From Chloroflexota bacterium (GTDB lineage: Bacteria > Chloroflexota > Anaerolineae > Anaerolineales > Villigracilaceae), in assembly GCA_029782225.1 (NCBI GenBank), contig JAKOVF010000369.1, positions 1-46,613 of the forward strand: a stretch of 46,613 nt of DNA, read 5' to 3'. Position numbers and translations under genes: made by a program. The notes beneath the pieces were generated by a model. That model made no database searches, was not told the DNA's origin, and saw only the letters and a program-made list of their open reading frames with translations. Positions 7,613 to 15,649 of the stretch are shown one piece after another. Each line of letters opens with the position of its first letter. Position 1 is the stretch's first letter.

Positions 7613-8800
7613 ATGACCAAGAAATCGCGTTACTGGAATCGGTTGTCCGTCTTGCTCGTTCTCAGTCTGCTCCTCGCTGCTTGCGGCGCCGCGCCAGCGA
7701 AGGAAGACACCATCAAGATCGGCGCGGCCCTGTGTCTGACAGGCATCCAGGCACCTCTGGATGAGCCTGCCCTGAAAGGAGCCCAGGTCGCAGTGGATGA
7801 TATCAACGCAAAGGGTGGAGTTCTCGGGAAACAGCTCGAATTGATCAACCTTGACTGCAAAAGCGACCCGGTCACCACCGGCAACGTCGCCGTTCAGCTT
7901 ATAGCCCAGGGCGCCAAGGCAATCATAGCTCCCAGCGACTTTGACTTTGGCGGTCCGGCCAGCCGCGAGGCTCAAAAAGCCGGGCTGGTGGGTATCTCCC
8001 CGGCTGCTTCATCCCCATTCTATGGTTCCAAGGCTCTTGGTGATAAGCAATTCACCATGTCGATGTGGAACACCACCATGGGTGCCGCCGCGGCGCAGTA
8101 CGCCAGCGAGCAGGGCTGGAAGACAGCCTATGTTGTCACAGATGACTTCATTCAGTACACCAAAGATCTGGGGGAGTACTTCACCAAGGCCTGGGAAGCC
8201 GGAGGCGGTACGATCTTATACCAGGAGAAATACACGCAGGGTGCAGCCGATTTCTCCGCCCAGCTTGCCCGTATGAAGGCCTTGCCGCAGCAGCCTGATT
8301 TCTACTATATCTCATCCTACATGCCGGACCTGGGCCTGATCATCCGCACCATGCGCGAAGCGGGTATTACCCAGCCCATCCTGGGCGGCGACTCGTATGA
8401 TGATCCCGGACTGTTCAAAGCGCTTGGCCCCGAGTATGGCAATAACATTGTCTTTGCCACCCATACCTGGGTCTCTCCCGACACATCCCCGCAGATGAAG
8501 CAATTCCTGGATGCCTATCAAGCCAAGTTCGGCGGACCGCCGGAAGCCATGTGGGCTGCAACCGGTTGGGACGTTGTCCATATCCTGGCTGGTGCCATGG
8601 AGAAAGCTGGCTCCACGGATGGCGCGGCGATGGCGAAAGCTATGGAAGACAACACCTGGGATCTGCTCACCGGAACCTTGAAATGGGAACCCGCCTCGAA
8701 AGGTCACGAGACCCACAAGCAGGCGGCGATGGTCAAGCTGGTCGATGGCAAGCCGGAGTTCATCGGCTGGCTGCTGCCGAAGAGCCAGCCAGCACCGTAA
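7613..8800 (+). CDS. ABC transporter substrate-binding lipoprotein (LivK/AmiC type)
   Basis: A 395-residue periplasmic-binding-protein-like lipoprotein for the branched-chain amino acid/amide transporter family (type I fold, PBP1). The start at 7613 follows an AAGGAG site and gives a lipoprotein signal, a basic N-terminus, a hydrophobic stretch and LLAAC with Cys24 as the lipid anchor. The mature part begins DTIKIGAALCLTGIQA, typical of LivK-like receptors, and continues with AQVAVDDINAKGGVLGKQ. It should capture the ligand outside the membrane and deliver it to the permeases encoded downstream. The ligand is not identifiable from sequence. The hydrolases at the end of the operon make an amide or small peptide plausible. 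A start 10 codons upstream would spoil the signal peptide. Confidence 0.9.
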   Translation: MTKKSRYWNRLSVLLVLSLLLAACGAAPAKEDTIKIGAALCLTGIQAPLDEPALKGAQVAVDDINAKGGVLGKQLELINLDCKSDPVTTGNVAVQLIAQGAKAIIAPSDFDFGGPASREAQKAGLVGISPAASSPFYGSKALGDKQFTMSMWNTTMGAAAAQYASEQGWKTAYVVTDDFIQYTKDLGEYFTKAWEAGGGTILYQEKYTQGAADFSAQLARMKALPQQPDFYYISSYMPDLGLIIRTMREAGITQPILGGDSYDDPGLFKALGPEYGNNIVFATHTWVSPDTSPQMKQFLDAYQAKFGGPPEAMWAATGWDVVHILAGAMEKAGSTDGAAMAKAMEDNTWDLLTGTLKWEPASKGHETHKQAAMVKLVDGKPEFIGWLLPKSQPAP

Positions 8801-8842
8801 TCTCGCGAACAGAGATTTGTGCTAATCCTCGAACACTAACCC

Positions 8843-8882
8843 AGGGATTTTGTGCAGACCAGTGTGTTTGCACAAAATCCCT
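8843..8882 (+). repeat. Intra-operon stem-loop after the binding-protein gene
   Basis: A perfect 13-bp inverted repeat (AGGGATTTTGTGC at 8843-8855 and its complement at 8870-8882) with a 14-base loop, in the 95-base gap between the binding-protein gene and livG. There is no T-run. Such structures often protect the 3' end of an abundant binding-protein mRNA while limiting transcription into the ATPase genes; that role is inference. Confidence 0.7.
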
Positions 8883-8895
8883 AAAATTCATATAC

Positions 8896-9654
8896 ATGAC
8901 TTCTAACATCCCCGCCAGTTCTGATCACAATACTCTGACCCTCCAAGGATTGTGCAAATATTTTGTTGGCCTGCGCGCCCTGGACGGCGTCAGTTTCTCT
9001 CTCGCACGCGGCGAGATCCTCGGTCTGATTGGACCAAATGGCTCGGGTAAAACCACCCTGATCAACGTTGTCACTGGCCTATTGCCTGCTACCAGCGGGC
9101 AGGTCTTTGTCGATGGCCTGGAAATCACCAACAAGAAGCCCTATCAGATTGCCCATGCTGGATTGGCGCGCACGTTCCAAACGATTCGCCTCTTCCGAGA
9201 GCTGACTGTACTGGAAAACGTGGAAGTGGCGGCTGTCAGCATGGGACTCTCCCGACGAGATGCTCAGAAGCGGGCGGCTGGAATATTGGAAGAGATCGGT
9301 ATTTCCCGCTGGGCTGATATGCGCGCCGGTGTGCTGCCCTATGGACTGGAGCGACGCGTCGAAGTTGCACGCGCCCTGGCTACGCAGCCAAGCTTCCTAT
9401 TCCTTGATGAGCCAGCTGCCGGCTTGAACGAAGATGAGAGCGAAGAACTTCTCCAGATCCTGGTTTCCATCCCCTCCCAAAAGAATTTAGGCATGTTGAT
9501 TGTCGATCACGATATGCGTCTGATCATGCGCCTGTGCCATCGTTTGCATGTTCTAAATTTCGGCAAAACCATTGGGGAGGGCACACCCGAGGAAGTGCGT
9601 AAGATCCCGGCTGTGCTGCAGGCTTATCTGGGCAAAACCGCGGTGAGAGGCTGA
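8896..9654 (+). CDS. ABC transporter ATP-binding protein LivG type
   Basis: A 252-residue ATPase of the branched-chain amino acid/amide ABC family. The Walker A is GPNGSGKTT and the Walker B is FLFLDEPAAGLN. The signature region is YGLERRVEVARAL, the degenerate YG form usual in LivG rather than LSGGQ. It would pair with the next gene product to form the nucleotide-binding heterodimer on the cytoplasmic face. I chose the ATG at 8896 because the family begins a few residues before LTLQGLCKYF. The frame stays open further upstream into the binding-protein gene, but that part is only a shadow. No clear ribosome site precedes this ATG. Confidence 0.9.
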   Translation: MTSNIPASSDHNTLTLQGLCKYFVGLRALDGVSFSLARGEILGLIGPNGSGKTTLINVVTGLLPATSGQVFVDGLEITNKKPYQIAHAGLARTFQTIRLFRELTVLENVEVAAVSMGLSRRDAQKRAAGILEEIGISRWADMRAGVLPYGLERRVEVARALATQPSFLFLDEPAAGLNEDESEELLQILVSIPSQKNLGMLIVDHDMRLIMRLCHRLHVLNFGKTIGEGTPEEVRKIPAVLQAYLGKTAVRG

Positions 9655-9656
9655 GT

Positions 9657-10379
9657 ATGTTGGAGCTGAAAAACATCTATGCCCGTTACGGAGCCATCAC
9701 AGCTTTACGCGGTGTTTCGATGGCTGTTGGCAATGGGGAACTGGTTGCCTTGCTGGGCGTTAATGGCGCCGGCAAATCGACCACCCTGGCCTGTATCGCT
9801 GGAGTATTGCGACCCTGGAAAGGGGACCTCCTCTTTCATGGCAGTTCGATCCTCGGCAAGTCTCCAGAGCAGATCGCCCGTTTGGGCATTTCACTGGTAC
9901 CCGAGGGACGCGCCATCTTCCCCAGCCTGACCGTAGAGGAAAACCTGCGCCTGGGTGCTTTCACCCGCAGCGAAAAAACTGAGTACAACCGGAATCTGGG
10001 AGAAGTCTTTGAGCTTTTCCCCGTGCTGAAGGAGCGACTGCAGCAGCCCGGTGGCACGCTTTCGGGTGGTGAGCAGCAGCAGCTTGCGATCGCTCGTGCT
10101 CTCATGTCCAGCCCGCGCCTGCTCATGCTGGATGAGCCCTCTCTGGGTCTGGCTCCTGCCCTTGTAGACCAGATCTTTGAGCTAATCGCACGACTGCACC
10201 AACGCGGTGTGACCATCCTGTTGGTCGAGCAGAACGTGGAACGGTCCCTGGAAATCGTTGATCGGGCATATCTGATGAATACTGGGTTGATCGAAAACCA
10301 GGGCACGCCAGAACAATTGCGAGCTCATGCAGATATCGAAAGCATATACATGGGCGTCCAAGGAAAGTCCAACAAATAG
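9657..10379 (+). CDS. ABC transporter ATP-binding protein LivF type
   Basis: A 240-residue ATPase, full length for LivF. The Walker A is GVNGAGKST, the signature is TLSGGEQQQLAIARAL, the Walker B is LLMLDEPSLGLAP and the switch His follows in a normal context (LLVEQNVE). It begins two bases after the livG stop, so the two ATPases are translated together, as usual for these heterodimeric systems. ATP hydrolysis by the pair drives the LivH/LivM membrane channel. Confidence 0.93.
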   Translation: MLELKNIYARYGAITALRGVSMAVGNGELVALLGVNGAGKSTTLACIAGVLRPWKGDLLFHGSSILGKSPEQIARLGISLVPEGRAIFPSLTVEENLRLGAFTRSEKTEYNRNLGEVFELFPVLKERLQQPGGTLSGGEQQQLAIARALMSSPRLLMLDEPSLGLAPALVDQIFELIARLHQRGVTILLVEQNVERSLEIVDRAYLMNTGLIENQGTPEQLRAHADIESIYMGVQGKSNK

Positions 10380-10389
10380 GAGCGCGGCT

Positions 10390-11283
10390 TTGATCAATTT
10401 GGAGTTCATCATCAACACTCTCAGTCTGGGCAGCCTGTACGCCATGTTGGCGCTGGGATTAGTGATCATTTACGGCATCTTGCGGCTGGTCAATTTTGCT
10501 TACGGTGAACTGATCATGATTGGCGGTTATACCCTGTATCTGCTTGCCGGCTTCACGCCTCTACCCTGGCTGGTGATTGCGATACTGGCGGTGGCGGTGG
10601 CCATGCTTACCAGCCTGTTCACCGAGTTGGTTGCCTTTCGTCCCGTACGGGAAAAATCGCTCACAGCGATGCTGATCACCTCTTTTGCCGTCAGCACATT
10701 ATTGCAAAACGGTGCTCTGCTGATTATCTCTCCCCGCGCCCGGGCCGTGACCCTGCCGCAGATCTTTCAGACCAGCGTGATGATCGCCGGGACCAGTGTG
10801 CCCTGGCGAAATATTCTGACCATTGCGACAAGCGTCGTTACGCTGGCACTGCTCACCCTATTGCTGCGGCGTACGGTACTGGGGATCGCACTGCGCGCTG
10901 CCGCTGATAATTTCACCATGACTCGCATGTTGGGCGTGCCGGCAAACACAGTCATCTCTGCGGCTTTTGCTATCAGCGGTATTATGGCAGGCATTGTGTC
11001 CATCTTTTGGATTGGGCGCTCGGCCTCTGTGACACCCACAATCGGTGCCCCCCCTTTGCTGGTGGCGTTTGTTGCCACCGTGATCGGAGGGATGCGGAGC
11101 CTGACTGGCGCCGTGGTGGGCGGTTTTGTGTACGCCATCATTATCAGCCTGCTGGGCGTTCTGCTGCCGCCCGGCCTGGTGGAGTTTCGCGAAGCGTTCA
11201 TGTTTGCCTTCGTCATCATTATCCTGCTCTTCCGACCGGAGGGCTTAATCCGCAGCAAAACATCTATGGAGCGTGTGGGATGA
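10390..11283 (+). CDS. Branched-chain/amide ABC transporter permease LivH type
   Basis: A 297-residue membrane permease with eight or so hydrophobic helices. The N-terminus (LGSLYAMLALGLVIIYGILR, then NFAYGELIMIGGY) is the LivH hallmark. The start is probably the TTG at 10390: AGGAG at 10378-10382 sits seven bases upstream and the protein then begins just before the first helix. An ATG at 10327 would overlap livF by 53 bases and add an unlikely polar leader. The stop overlaps the livM start (ATGA). Confidence 0.9.
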   Translation: MINLEFIINTLSLGSLYAMLALGLVIIYGILRLVNFAYGELIMIGGYTLYLLAGFTPLPWLVIAILAVAVAMLTSLFTELVAFRPVREKSLTAMLITSFAVSTLLQNGALLIISPRARAVTLPQIFQTSVMIAGTSVPWRNILTIATSVVTLALLTLLLRRTVLGIALRAAADNFTMTRMLGVPANTVISAAFAISGIMAGIVSIFWIGRSASVTPTIGAPPLLVAFVATVIGGMRSLTGAVVGGFVYAIIISLLGVLLPPGLVEFREAFMFAFVIIILLFRPEGLIRSKTSMERVG

Positions 11284-12344
11284 ACCTTGCCGACCGTCTC
11301 AAGCCGCTCAACACCCCGCTTATTTTGGTCGCAGGGACTTTGCTCATAGCCGTCCTCACCGCGCTTTTGGGCATCCCACTTCTAACACGGATCGTCACGG
11401 TCATGTTTGTCAGTATCATCCTGGTGCTGGGTTTGCAGCTCTATATGGGCAATTCCGGAATCTTATCCTTTTCCCATATGGGTTTCATGGGCATTGGGGC
11501 CTACACCTCCGTGTTGCTCTCGATGACGCCCACCGCCAAACAGTTGAGCAATCCAAATCTGTATCCCTTCCTGATTCCGCTCCACTTGCCGTTCCTGCCA
11601 TCCCTGCTCATTGGTGCACTCGTGGCGGCGTGTATCGCGGCCATCGTCGCCTATCCTTTGATGCGCCTTTCGGATGCCGCCGCTGTTATTACTACGTTCG
11701 CTCTGCTGGTCATTATCAACGTGGTGCTGGTTCATTGGAGCCGAGTGACCAACGGCCCGCGTACCCTGTTTGGTGTGGATAATTACACAACTTTGTGGAC
11801 GAGCGTGACCTTTTGTGTGATCGCGATCTTTGCTGTTTATTTTTTCAAGGAGTCGCGGATCGGGTTGCGTCTACGTGCCACCCGGGATGATGCCTACGCC
11901 GCTGCCTCGATCGGGATCAACATGGTCGTGATGCGCTGGGTAGCGTTCGTTGCAAGCGCCTTTATCGCAGGGATCGGCGGAGGTCTTTGGGCGCACTTCA
12001 TCACTTCCTTCTCCCCCTATTCCTTTTATCTGACCGAGACTTTTGTGGTCCTCGCCATGCTCGTGATCGGCGGCCCGTACAGCGTCTCTGGAGCGGTGAT
12101 TGGAACATTGGTTGTGACCGTTGCCCGCGAGCTATTGCGCGCCATTGAAAACTACGTCAACATTCTCCAGATCTTCCCGGAGGGCTTCTTTGGTTTCACC
12201 GAAGTTGTCATGGCAATTGTCCTGGTCGTGATCCTGATCTATCGACCCACCGGCATCCTGGGCGGCCAGGAACTGCACTGGCCGCTTCGGCTGCGCAAAG
12301 CCGCATCTACTGATACCAATCCGGCGGTAAATCGTACCGGGTGA
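11280..12344 (+). CDS. Branched-chain/amide ABC transporter permease LivM type
   Basis: A 354-residue permease, partner of LivH in the transmembrane channel. It has multiple hydrophobic helices, and the family segments GLQLYMGNSGILSFSHMGFM and LRATRDDAYAAASIGINMV are clear; the latter is the coupling-helix region that contacts the ATPase. The ATG at 11280 overlaps the livH stop by four bases. The frame remains open upstream across livH, but that part is a shadow. The C-terminus carries no extra domain. Ten bases separate it from the C69 hydrolase gene, so the hydrolases very likely lie on the same transcript. Confidence 0.92.
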   Translation: MNLADRLKPLNTPLILVAGTLLIAVLTALLGIPLLTRIVTVMFVSIILVLGLQLYMGNSGILSFSHMGFMGIGAYTSVLLSMTPTAKQLSNPNLYPFLIPLHLPFLPSLLIGALVAACIAAIVAYPLMRLSDAAAVITTFALLVIINVVLVHWSRVTNGPRTLFGVDNYTTLWTSVTFCVIAIFAVYFFKESRIGLRLRATRDDAYAAASIGINMVVMRWVAFVASAFIAGIGGGLWAHFITSFSPYSFYLTETFVVLAMLVIGGPYSVSGAVIGTLVVTVARELLRAIENYVNILQIFPEGFFGFTEVVMAIVLVVILIYRPTGILGGQELHWPLRLRKAASTDTNPAVNRTG

Positions 12345-12354
12345 GGCAAACACA

Positions 12355-13653
12355 ATGTGTGACACTTTTGTCGCTTTACCCTCTGTCACTCGTGACCAAA
12401 ATGTTCTCTTTGCAAAAAGTGCAGACTGCGAAGTAAATGAGGCCAACGCCATTGTACGCATCCCTCACAAAAAACATGCCAGGGGTGAAAGCGTCCGCGT
12501 GACCCATCTTGTCATCCCGCAGGCTGAAGAAACCTACGAAATCTTTCTGACCAAGGCTTTCTGGACCTACGGGTGTGAGATCGGGATAAATGAATATGGA
12601 CTGGCGATGGGGGAGGAAGCTGTCTTTACCACGGAAATGGCTGAAGAAAAGGATGGGCTGATTGGACCTGATCTCATGCGTCTTGGCCTGGAACGGGCGC
12701 GCAATTGTCAGGAAGCCATTGAGATTATGACTGGCCTGCTGGAAAAGTATGGGCAGGGCGGCAGTGCAGAACTTAAGGGGAACTCCCACTTTGATAGCAG
12801 TTTTCTGATGTCTGATACAAGTGAAGCCTGTATCCTGGAAACTGCCGGCCGTAAATGGGCTGTGAAGAAAGTGCAAGACTCCGACTCGATTTCCAACATG
12901 CTTGGAATTTCTTCCAATTGGACAACCTGCTCGATTGACTCAGGACCGCAGAAGGCCAACTGGGCACAAACATTCGCCTTGCCCGAAGTCCCGCCCACAC
13001 TTGGCTCTCCGGACAGGCAGTGTTATACGTACGACAAACTAAAAGAATCTGCTGGACAGATTACTGCTGCGACGATGTTTCAGATGATGCGCCATCACAA
13101 TGACGGCTATCATCCCGCGACGGCGGATGCTCATCGAAACATATGTATCCATGCCGGGCCGCAGGAAAACCGCTGGTGGCAGGCCGATGGCGTGATGGTC
13201 ACGGATGTCGGTCAGCACGGGGTGACGATCTGGGTCACTGGCACCTCGGGAAATTGTGTTTCGATTTTCAAGCCTGTCTTTATGGGTATTGATTTGCCAG
13301 ATAGCATCGGGCCCATCCCTACCGAACACTTTGATCCGCGTTCTCTCTGGTGGAAGCATGAACTGCTCCACCGCCGCGCCATGGCCGATTTTGAGCATTT
13401 GGTGCCAGAAATTCGCAGCGATTTTGATGTGCTGGAAAATGAGTTTTTGGCCGAGGCTGAATCTGTAAAGAAGGGTGCTCCACTTGAAAAAAGTGATTTC
13501 ATGGAATATTGCTTCAACAGATCCATGCAGGCTACGGAAACCTGGATTGGCCGCTTGCGCGCTCGTGCCGATCTAGCCTTCGACGACGCATCATACCGCG
13601 CAATGTGGCAGAAGCTAAACGCAGAGGCCGGGCTGACAGGCATGCCCGCATAA
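12355..13653 (+). CDS. C69/secernin-like Ntn hydrolase
   Basis: A 432-residue member of the peptidase C69/secernin group of N-terminal nucleophile hydrolases. It starts MCDTFVALP, so after Met removal Cys2 becomes the catalytic nucleophile and free amine, as in the family. Downstream WTYGCEIGINEYGLAMGEEA and SEACILETAGRKWAVKKV are also typical. Characterised relatives are dipeptidases or acyl-amide hydrolases; the exact substrate here is unknown. A GTGAGG site precedes the ATG. It follows livM by ten bases and is followed by an amidase, so it probably acts on the compound imported by the transporter. No signal peptide is present, so it acts in the cytoplasm. Confidence 0.88.
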   Translation: MCDTFVALPSVTRDQNVLFAKSADCEVNEANAIVRIPHKKHARGESVRVTHLVIPQAEETYEIFLTKAFWTYGCEIGINEYGLAMGEEAVFTTEMAEEKDGLIGPDLMRLGLERARNCQEAIEIMTGLLEKYGQGGSAELKGNSHFDSSFLMSDTSEACILETAGRKWAVKKVQDSDSISNMLGISSNWTTCSIDSGPQKANWAQTFALPEVPPTLGSPDRQCYTYDKLKESAGQITAATMFQMMRHHNDGYHPATADAHRNICIHAGPQENRWWQADGVMVTDVGQHGVTIWVTGTSGNCVSIFKPVFMGIDLPDSIGPIPTEHFDPRSLWWKHELLHRRAMADFEHLVPEIRSDFDVLENEFLAEAESVKKGAPLEKSDFMEYCFNRSMQATETWIGRLRARADLAFDDASYRAMWQKLNAEAGLTGMPA

Positions 13654-13693
13654 GATTTTATAAATTCTCGGACAGGAAAACAAGGAGAGTGAG

Positions 13694-14596
13694 ATGGCTA
13701 CAAAAGTAACCCGTGACCGATTGTTCTTCGCATTCGAACCCAAATTAGACCCTGCGGTATCTGTCAGGCAAGGTGAAGCAGTCCTGCTTGAAACGCATGA
13801 TTGCTTTGAAGGTCAAATCCAAAAGCCGCAGGATCTGGTAGATAAGCTGGACTGGAACCATGTCAATCCTGCTACAGGACCTGTATACATTGAAGGAGCA
13901 AAGCCAGGGGACGTTCTGCGAGTCGACCTGCTGGAAGTCAAGGTTGGTCAACAAGCCAGTATGGTCACGATCCCCGGTGAGGGCGCACTTGGTGATGTAA
14001 TCACCCGGATGGAAACGGCTATCCTCAAAGTGGAAGGCGACCATATTCTATTCAAGGATAGGATTCGAATCCCCAAAAAACCAATGATCGGGGTGATTGG
14101 GGTAGCGCCCGAATCAGGGTCCGTGCCGAACGGTACCCCCGGACCTCACGGCGGTAACCTGGACTGCACGTTGATGTGCGAGGGGAATAGTGCGTATTTT
14201 ACGGTCGGGGTGGAAGGCGCATTGTTCGGCGCTGGCGACTTCCATGCTGCTATGGGGGATGGTGAGATCGTTGTTTGCGGGGCAGAGATCTCTGGAGAAC
14301 TGCACTTCAAGGCGCAGGTAGTGGATCTGAAGGGGCTGCCGACCCCGTTCGTGGAAACACCTGAGGTTGTGGCAACGATCTATTCAGCTCCCACCATTGA
14401 TGAGGCATCAAATGGTGTCATCCACCACATGGCCCAATTTCTGACTGATTTCGCAAAAATTCCGCTGAATGATGCCGGGATGCTGATGAGTCTGGTGGGA
14501 CAGCTCAAATTCTGCCAGGTCGTGGATCCGCTCAAAACAGTGAGATTCGAATTTCCCAAGTGGGTCCTGGCTGAATACGGCTTCAAGATGAGGTAA
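13694..14596 (+). CDS. Acetamidase/formamidase family protein
   Basis: A 300-residue protein of the FmdA/AmdA family, which hydrolyses short aliphatic amides to carboxylate and ammonia. Visible family features are the N-terminal ETHDCFEGQI, the segment NPATGPVYIEGAKPGDVLRV, GVAPESGSVPNGTPGPHGGN and FGAGDFHAAMGDGEI. These include the conserved acidic and His residues of the active site. The start follows AAGGAGAGTGAG. It closes the operon, 40 bases after the C69 hydrolase, so the pathway may end in release of ammonia from an amide-bearing import. No obvious rho-independent terminator follows, only a weak stem at 14628-14666 without a T-run. Confidence 0.92.
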   Translation: MATKVTRDRLFFAFEPKLDPAVSVRQGEAVLLETHDCFEGQIQKPQDLVDKLDWNHVNPATGPVYIEGAKPGDVLRVDLLEVKVGQQASMVTIPGEGALGDVITRMETAILKVEGDHILFKDRIRIPKKPMIGVIGVAPESGSVPNGTPGPHGGNLDCTLMCEGNSAYFTVGVEGALFGAGDFHAAMGDGEIVVCGAEISGELHFKAQVVDLKGLPTPFVETPEVVATIYSAPTIDEASNGVIHHMAQFLTDFAKIPLNDAGMLMSLVGQLKFCQVVDPLKTVRFEFPKWVLAEYGFKMR

Positions 14597-14783
14597 GCTG
14601 CAGATAGTGTCAAATCCCTCTGACAGGACCGTCTGCAATATCCTCGAAGGGAATGTTGTAGACGGTTCAGATCATCCAGTTATTCCTCCTGTCTGCAAGA
14701 ACAAGATTCCGGTTCGTCATGATATTCGCAGCGGCAAGCCCAGGATGATCGATAACCAGGTTCGTCAGGATGGGGTTTTTAAA
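14597..14783. other. Intergenic region without a supported gene
   Basis: The minus-strand translation looks faintly gene-like (IDHPGLAAANIMTNRN) but is broken by two stops and matches nothing I recognise. It could be another decayed fragment next to the two pseudogenes to its right. A 7-bp stem (ACCGTCT/AGACGGT, 14628-14666) may be the end of the amidase operon. Confidence 0.3.
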
Positions 14784-15107
14784 CTACTCGCGGGTGGTTC
14801 CTTTGCTTAGAGGGCGGAAATGCCCTGCCTCCAAACCTTTGCGCCTTGCCATTACAAGTGTGAGTCTGTGCATAGGTAGGATTTCAAGCAGCGGACGAGT
14901 CAGATCGCCTGTTTGCGGTAAAAGGACAGTGGGGATTTCTGGGTCGACAGAGGAATCCACCCAAAAAACTCTACCACCGTTTGACTGAATTTCCCGCGCA
15001 AGGTCACGGCTCAGCACGGAGTTCGAGTTGGCTCCCGCGAAAATGAGTGCAGCGAATCCCCGATCCACCACCTCTAACGGACCATGCCGGAAGTCTGCGG
15101 CGTGCAT
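14784..15107 (-). pseudogene. SIS-domain protein, C-terminal fragment (GlmS/AgaS-like)
   Basis: A 107-residue reading that matches the second half of SIS-domain sugar-phosphate isomerase/aminotransferase proteins: ADFRHGPLEVVD, a following ALIFAGANSN, and the ending RKGLEAGHFRPLSKGTT. Full proteins of this kind are about 330-600 residues and have a first SIS half that is absent here. An in-frame TGA lies just before the ATG, and immediately upstream is a piece of an unrelated regulator. I read it as a remnant left by a deletion. A functional short protein is unlikely. Confidence 0.65.
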
Positions 15108-15116
15108 TCCCTCAAA

Positions 15117-15413
15117 CTAAGATTTCGCGGCTTCCTTTTTCTGGAGGGCTGCATCCCCATAACGCCGAAATCGTACCGGGTTATTATCGCTTTCATCGAG
15201 CGTCAGCCATGCAATAGGATATTCGCAATTGGCTGCCCACGTACTCAGGAGAGTAGTCTTCCCATAACCCGCCGGGGCGGAAATCAGAACAAGCGAACGA
15301 AGAAGACCGCGATTTAATTGTCCGGCAAGCCGGGAACGGGCTCATGCGTTTGGCCGCGCGGAGGGGACGTAGAGTTTGGTGGCAAGCAAGGCCATGGCAG
15401 CAAACGGAGGCAT
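15117..15413 (-). pseudogene. MalT-type LuxR (LAL) regulator, N-terminal fragment
   Basis: The minus strand from an ATG at 15413 encodes LLATKLYVPSARPNA, then an in-frame TGA, then SRLAGQLNRGLL, the P-loop SAPAGYGKTTLLSTWA, and PIAWLTLDESDNNPVRFRRY. This is the standard opening of large ATP-binding LuxR-family regulators (LAL, MalT-like), which normally run 800-900 residues. Only about 97 codons remain before a TAG at 15117, and the LuxR DNA-binding end is missing. The premature stop and truncation make it a pseudogene. The break falls within some ten bases of the start of the SIS fragment, as if one deletion had joined two genes. Confidence 0.75.
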
Positions 15414-15557
15414 CGGAATACTACCGGGAATGATTGCATCGACCCTCCGGTCTGGGTGATTCGAGCCATCCATGGGAACTTTTCCCTAGGGCAAAGCATC
15501 TAGACTGTACAGCTTGTGCGTAACTCGTCTTCGTTTAACAGTATATAAGGAGCACGA

Positions 15558-15641
15558 ATGTTCAATCTATTGCTGATCTTTGTTCTGGTAATGTTGACCG
15601 GATTTGGGTGCTACTTCGTCACCGGCAGAATGTGGCACTAG
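15558..15641 (+). CDS. Possible 27-residue single-helix membrane peptide
   Basis: A short frame with a good ribosome site (AGGAG, seven bases before the ATG). The product begins MFNLLLIFVLVMLTGFGCYF and ends in a short basic/aromatic tail, so it is one hydrophobic helix with almost no soluble part. It fits the free space between the pseudogene debris and the convergent GT87-like gene. No family is recognised. Small size and lack of comparative data keep confidence low. Confidence 0.35.
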   Translation: MFNLLLIFVLVMLTGFGCYFVTGRMWH

Positions 15642-15645
15642 TGCC
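15634..15645. repeat. Perfect palindrome at converging 3' ends
   Basis: GGCACTAGTGCC is a perfect 12-bp palindrome spanning the stop of the possible 27-residue peptide and lying five bases from the stop of the minus-strand GT87-like gene. It could be a small terminator stem or a binding site, but there is no T-run. Confidence 0.35.
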
Positions 15646-15649
15646 GCAA

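Noticed and set aside
8551..8895. Upstream extension of the livG frame
   Set aside because: It overlaps the 3' end of the binding-protein gene and a stem-loop. LivG homology begins only after the ATG at 8896.
11007..11279. Upstream extension of the livM frame
   Set aside because: It lies inside livH in another frame. The four-base ATGA overlap gives the natural start at 11280.
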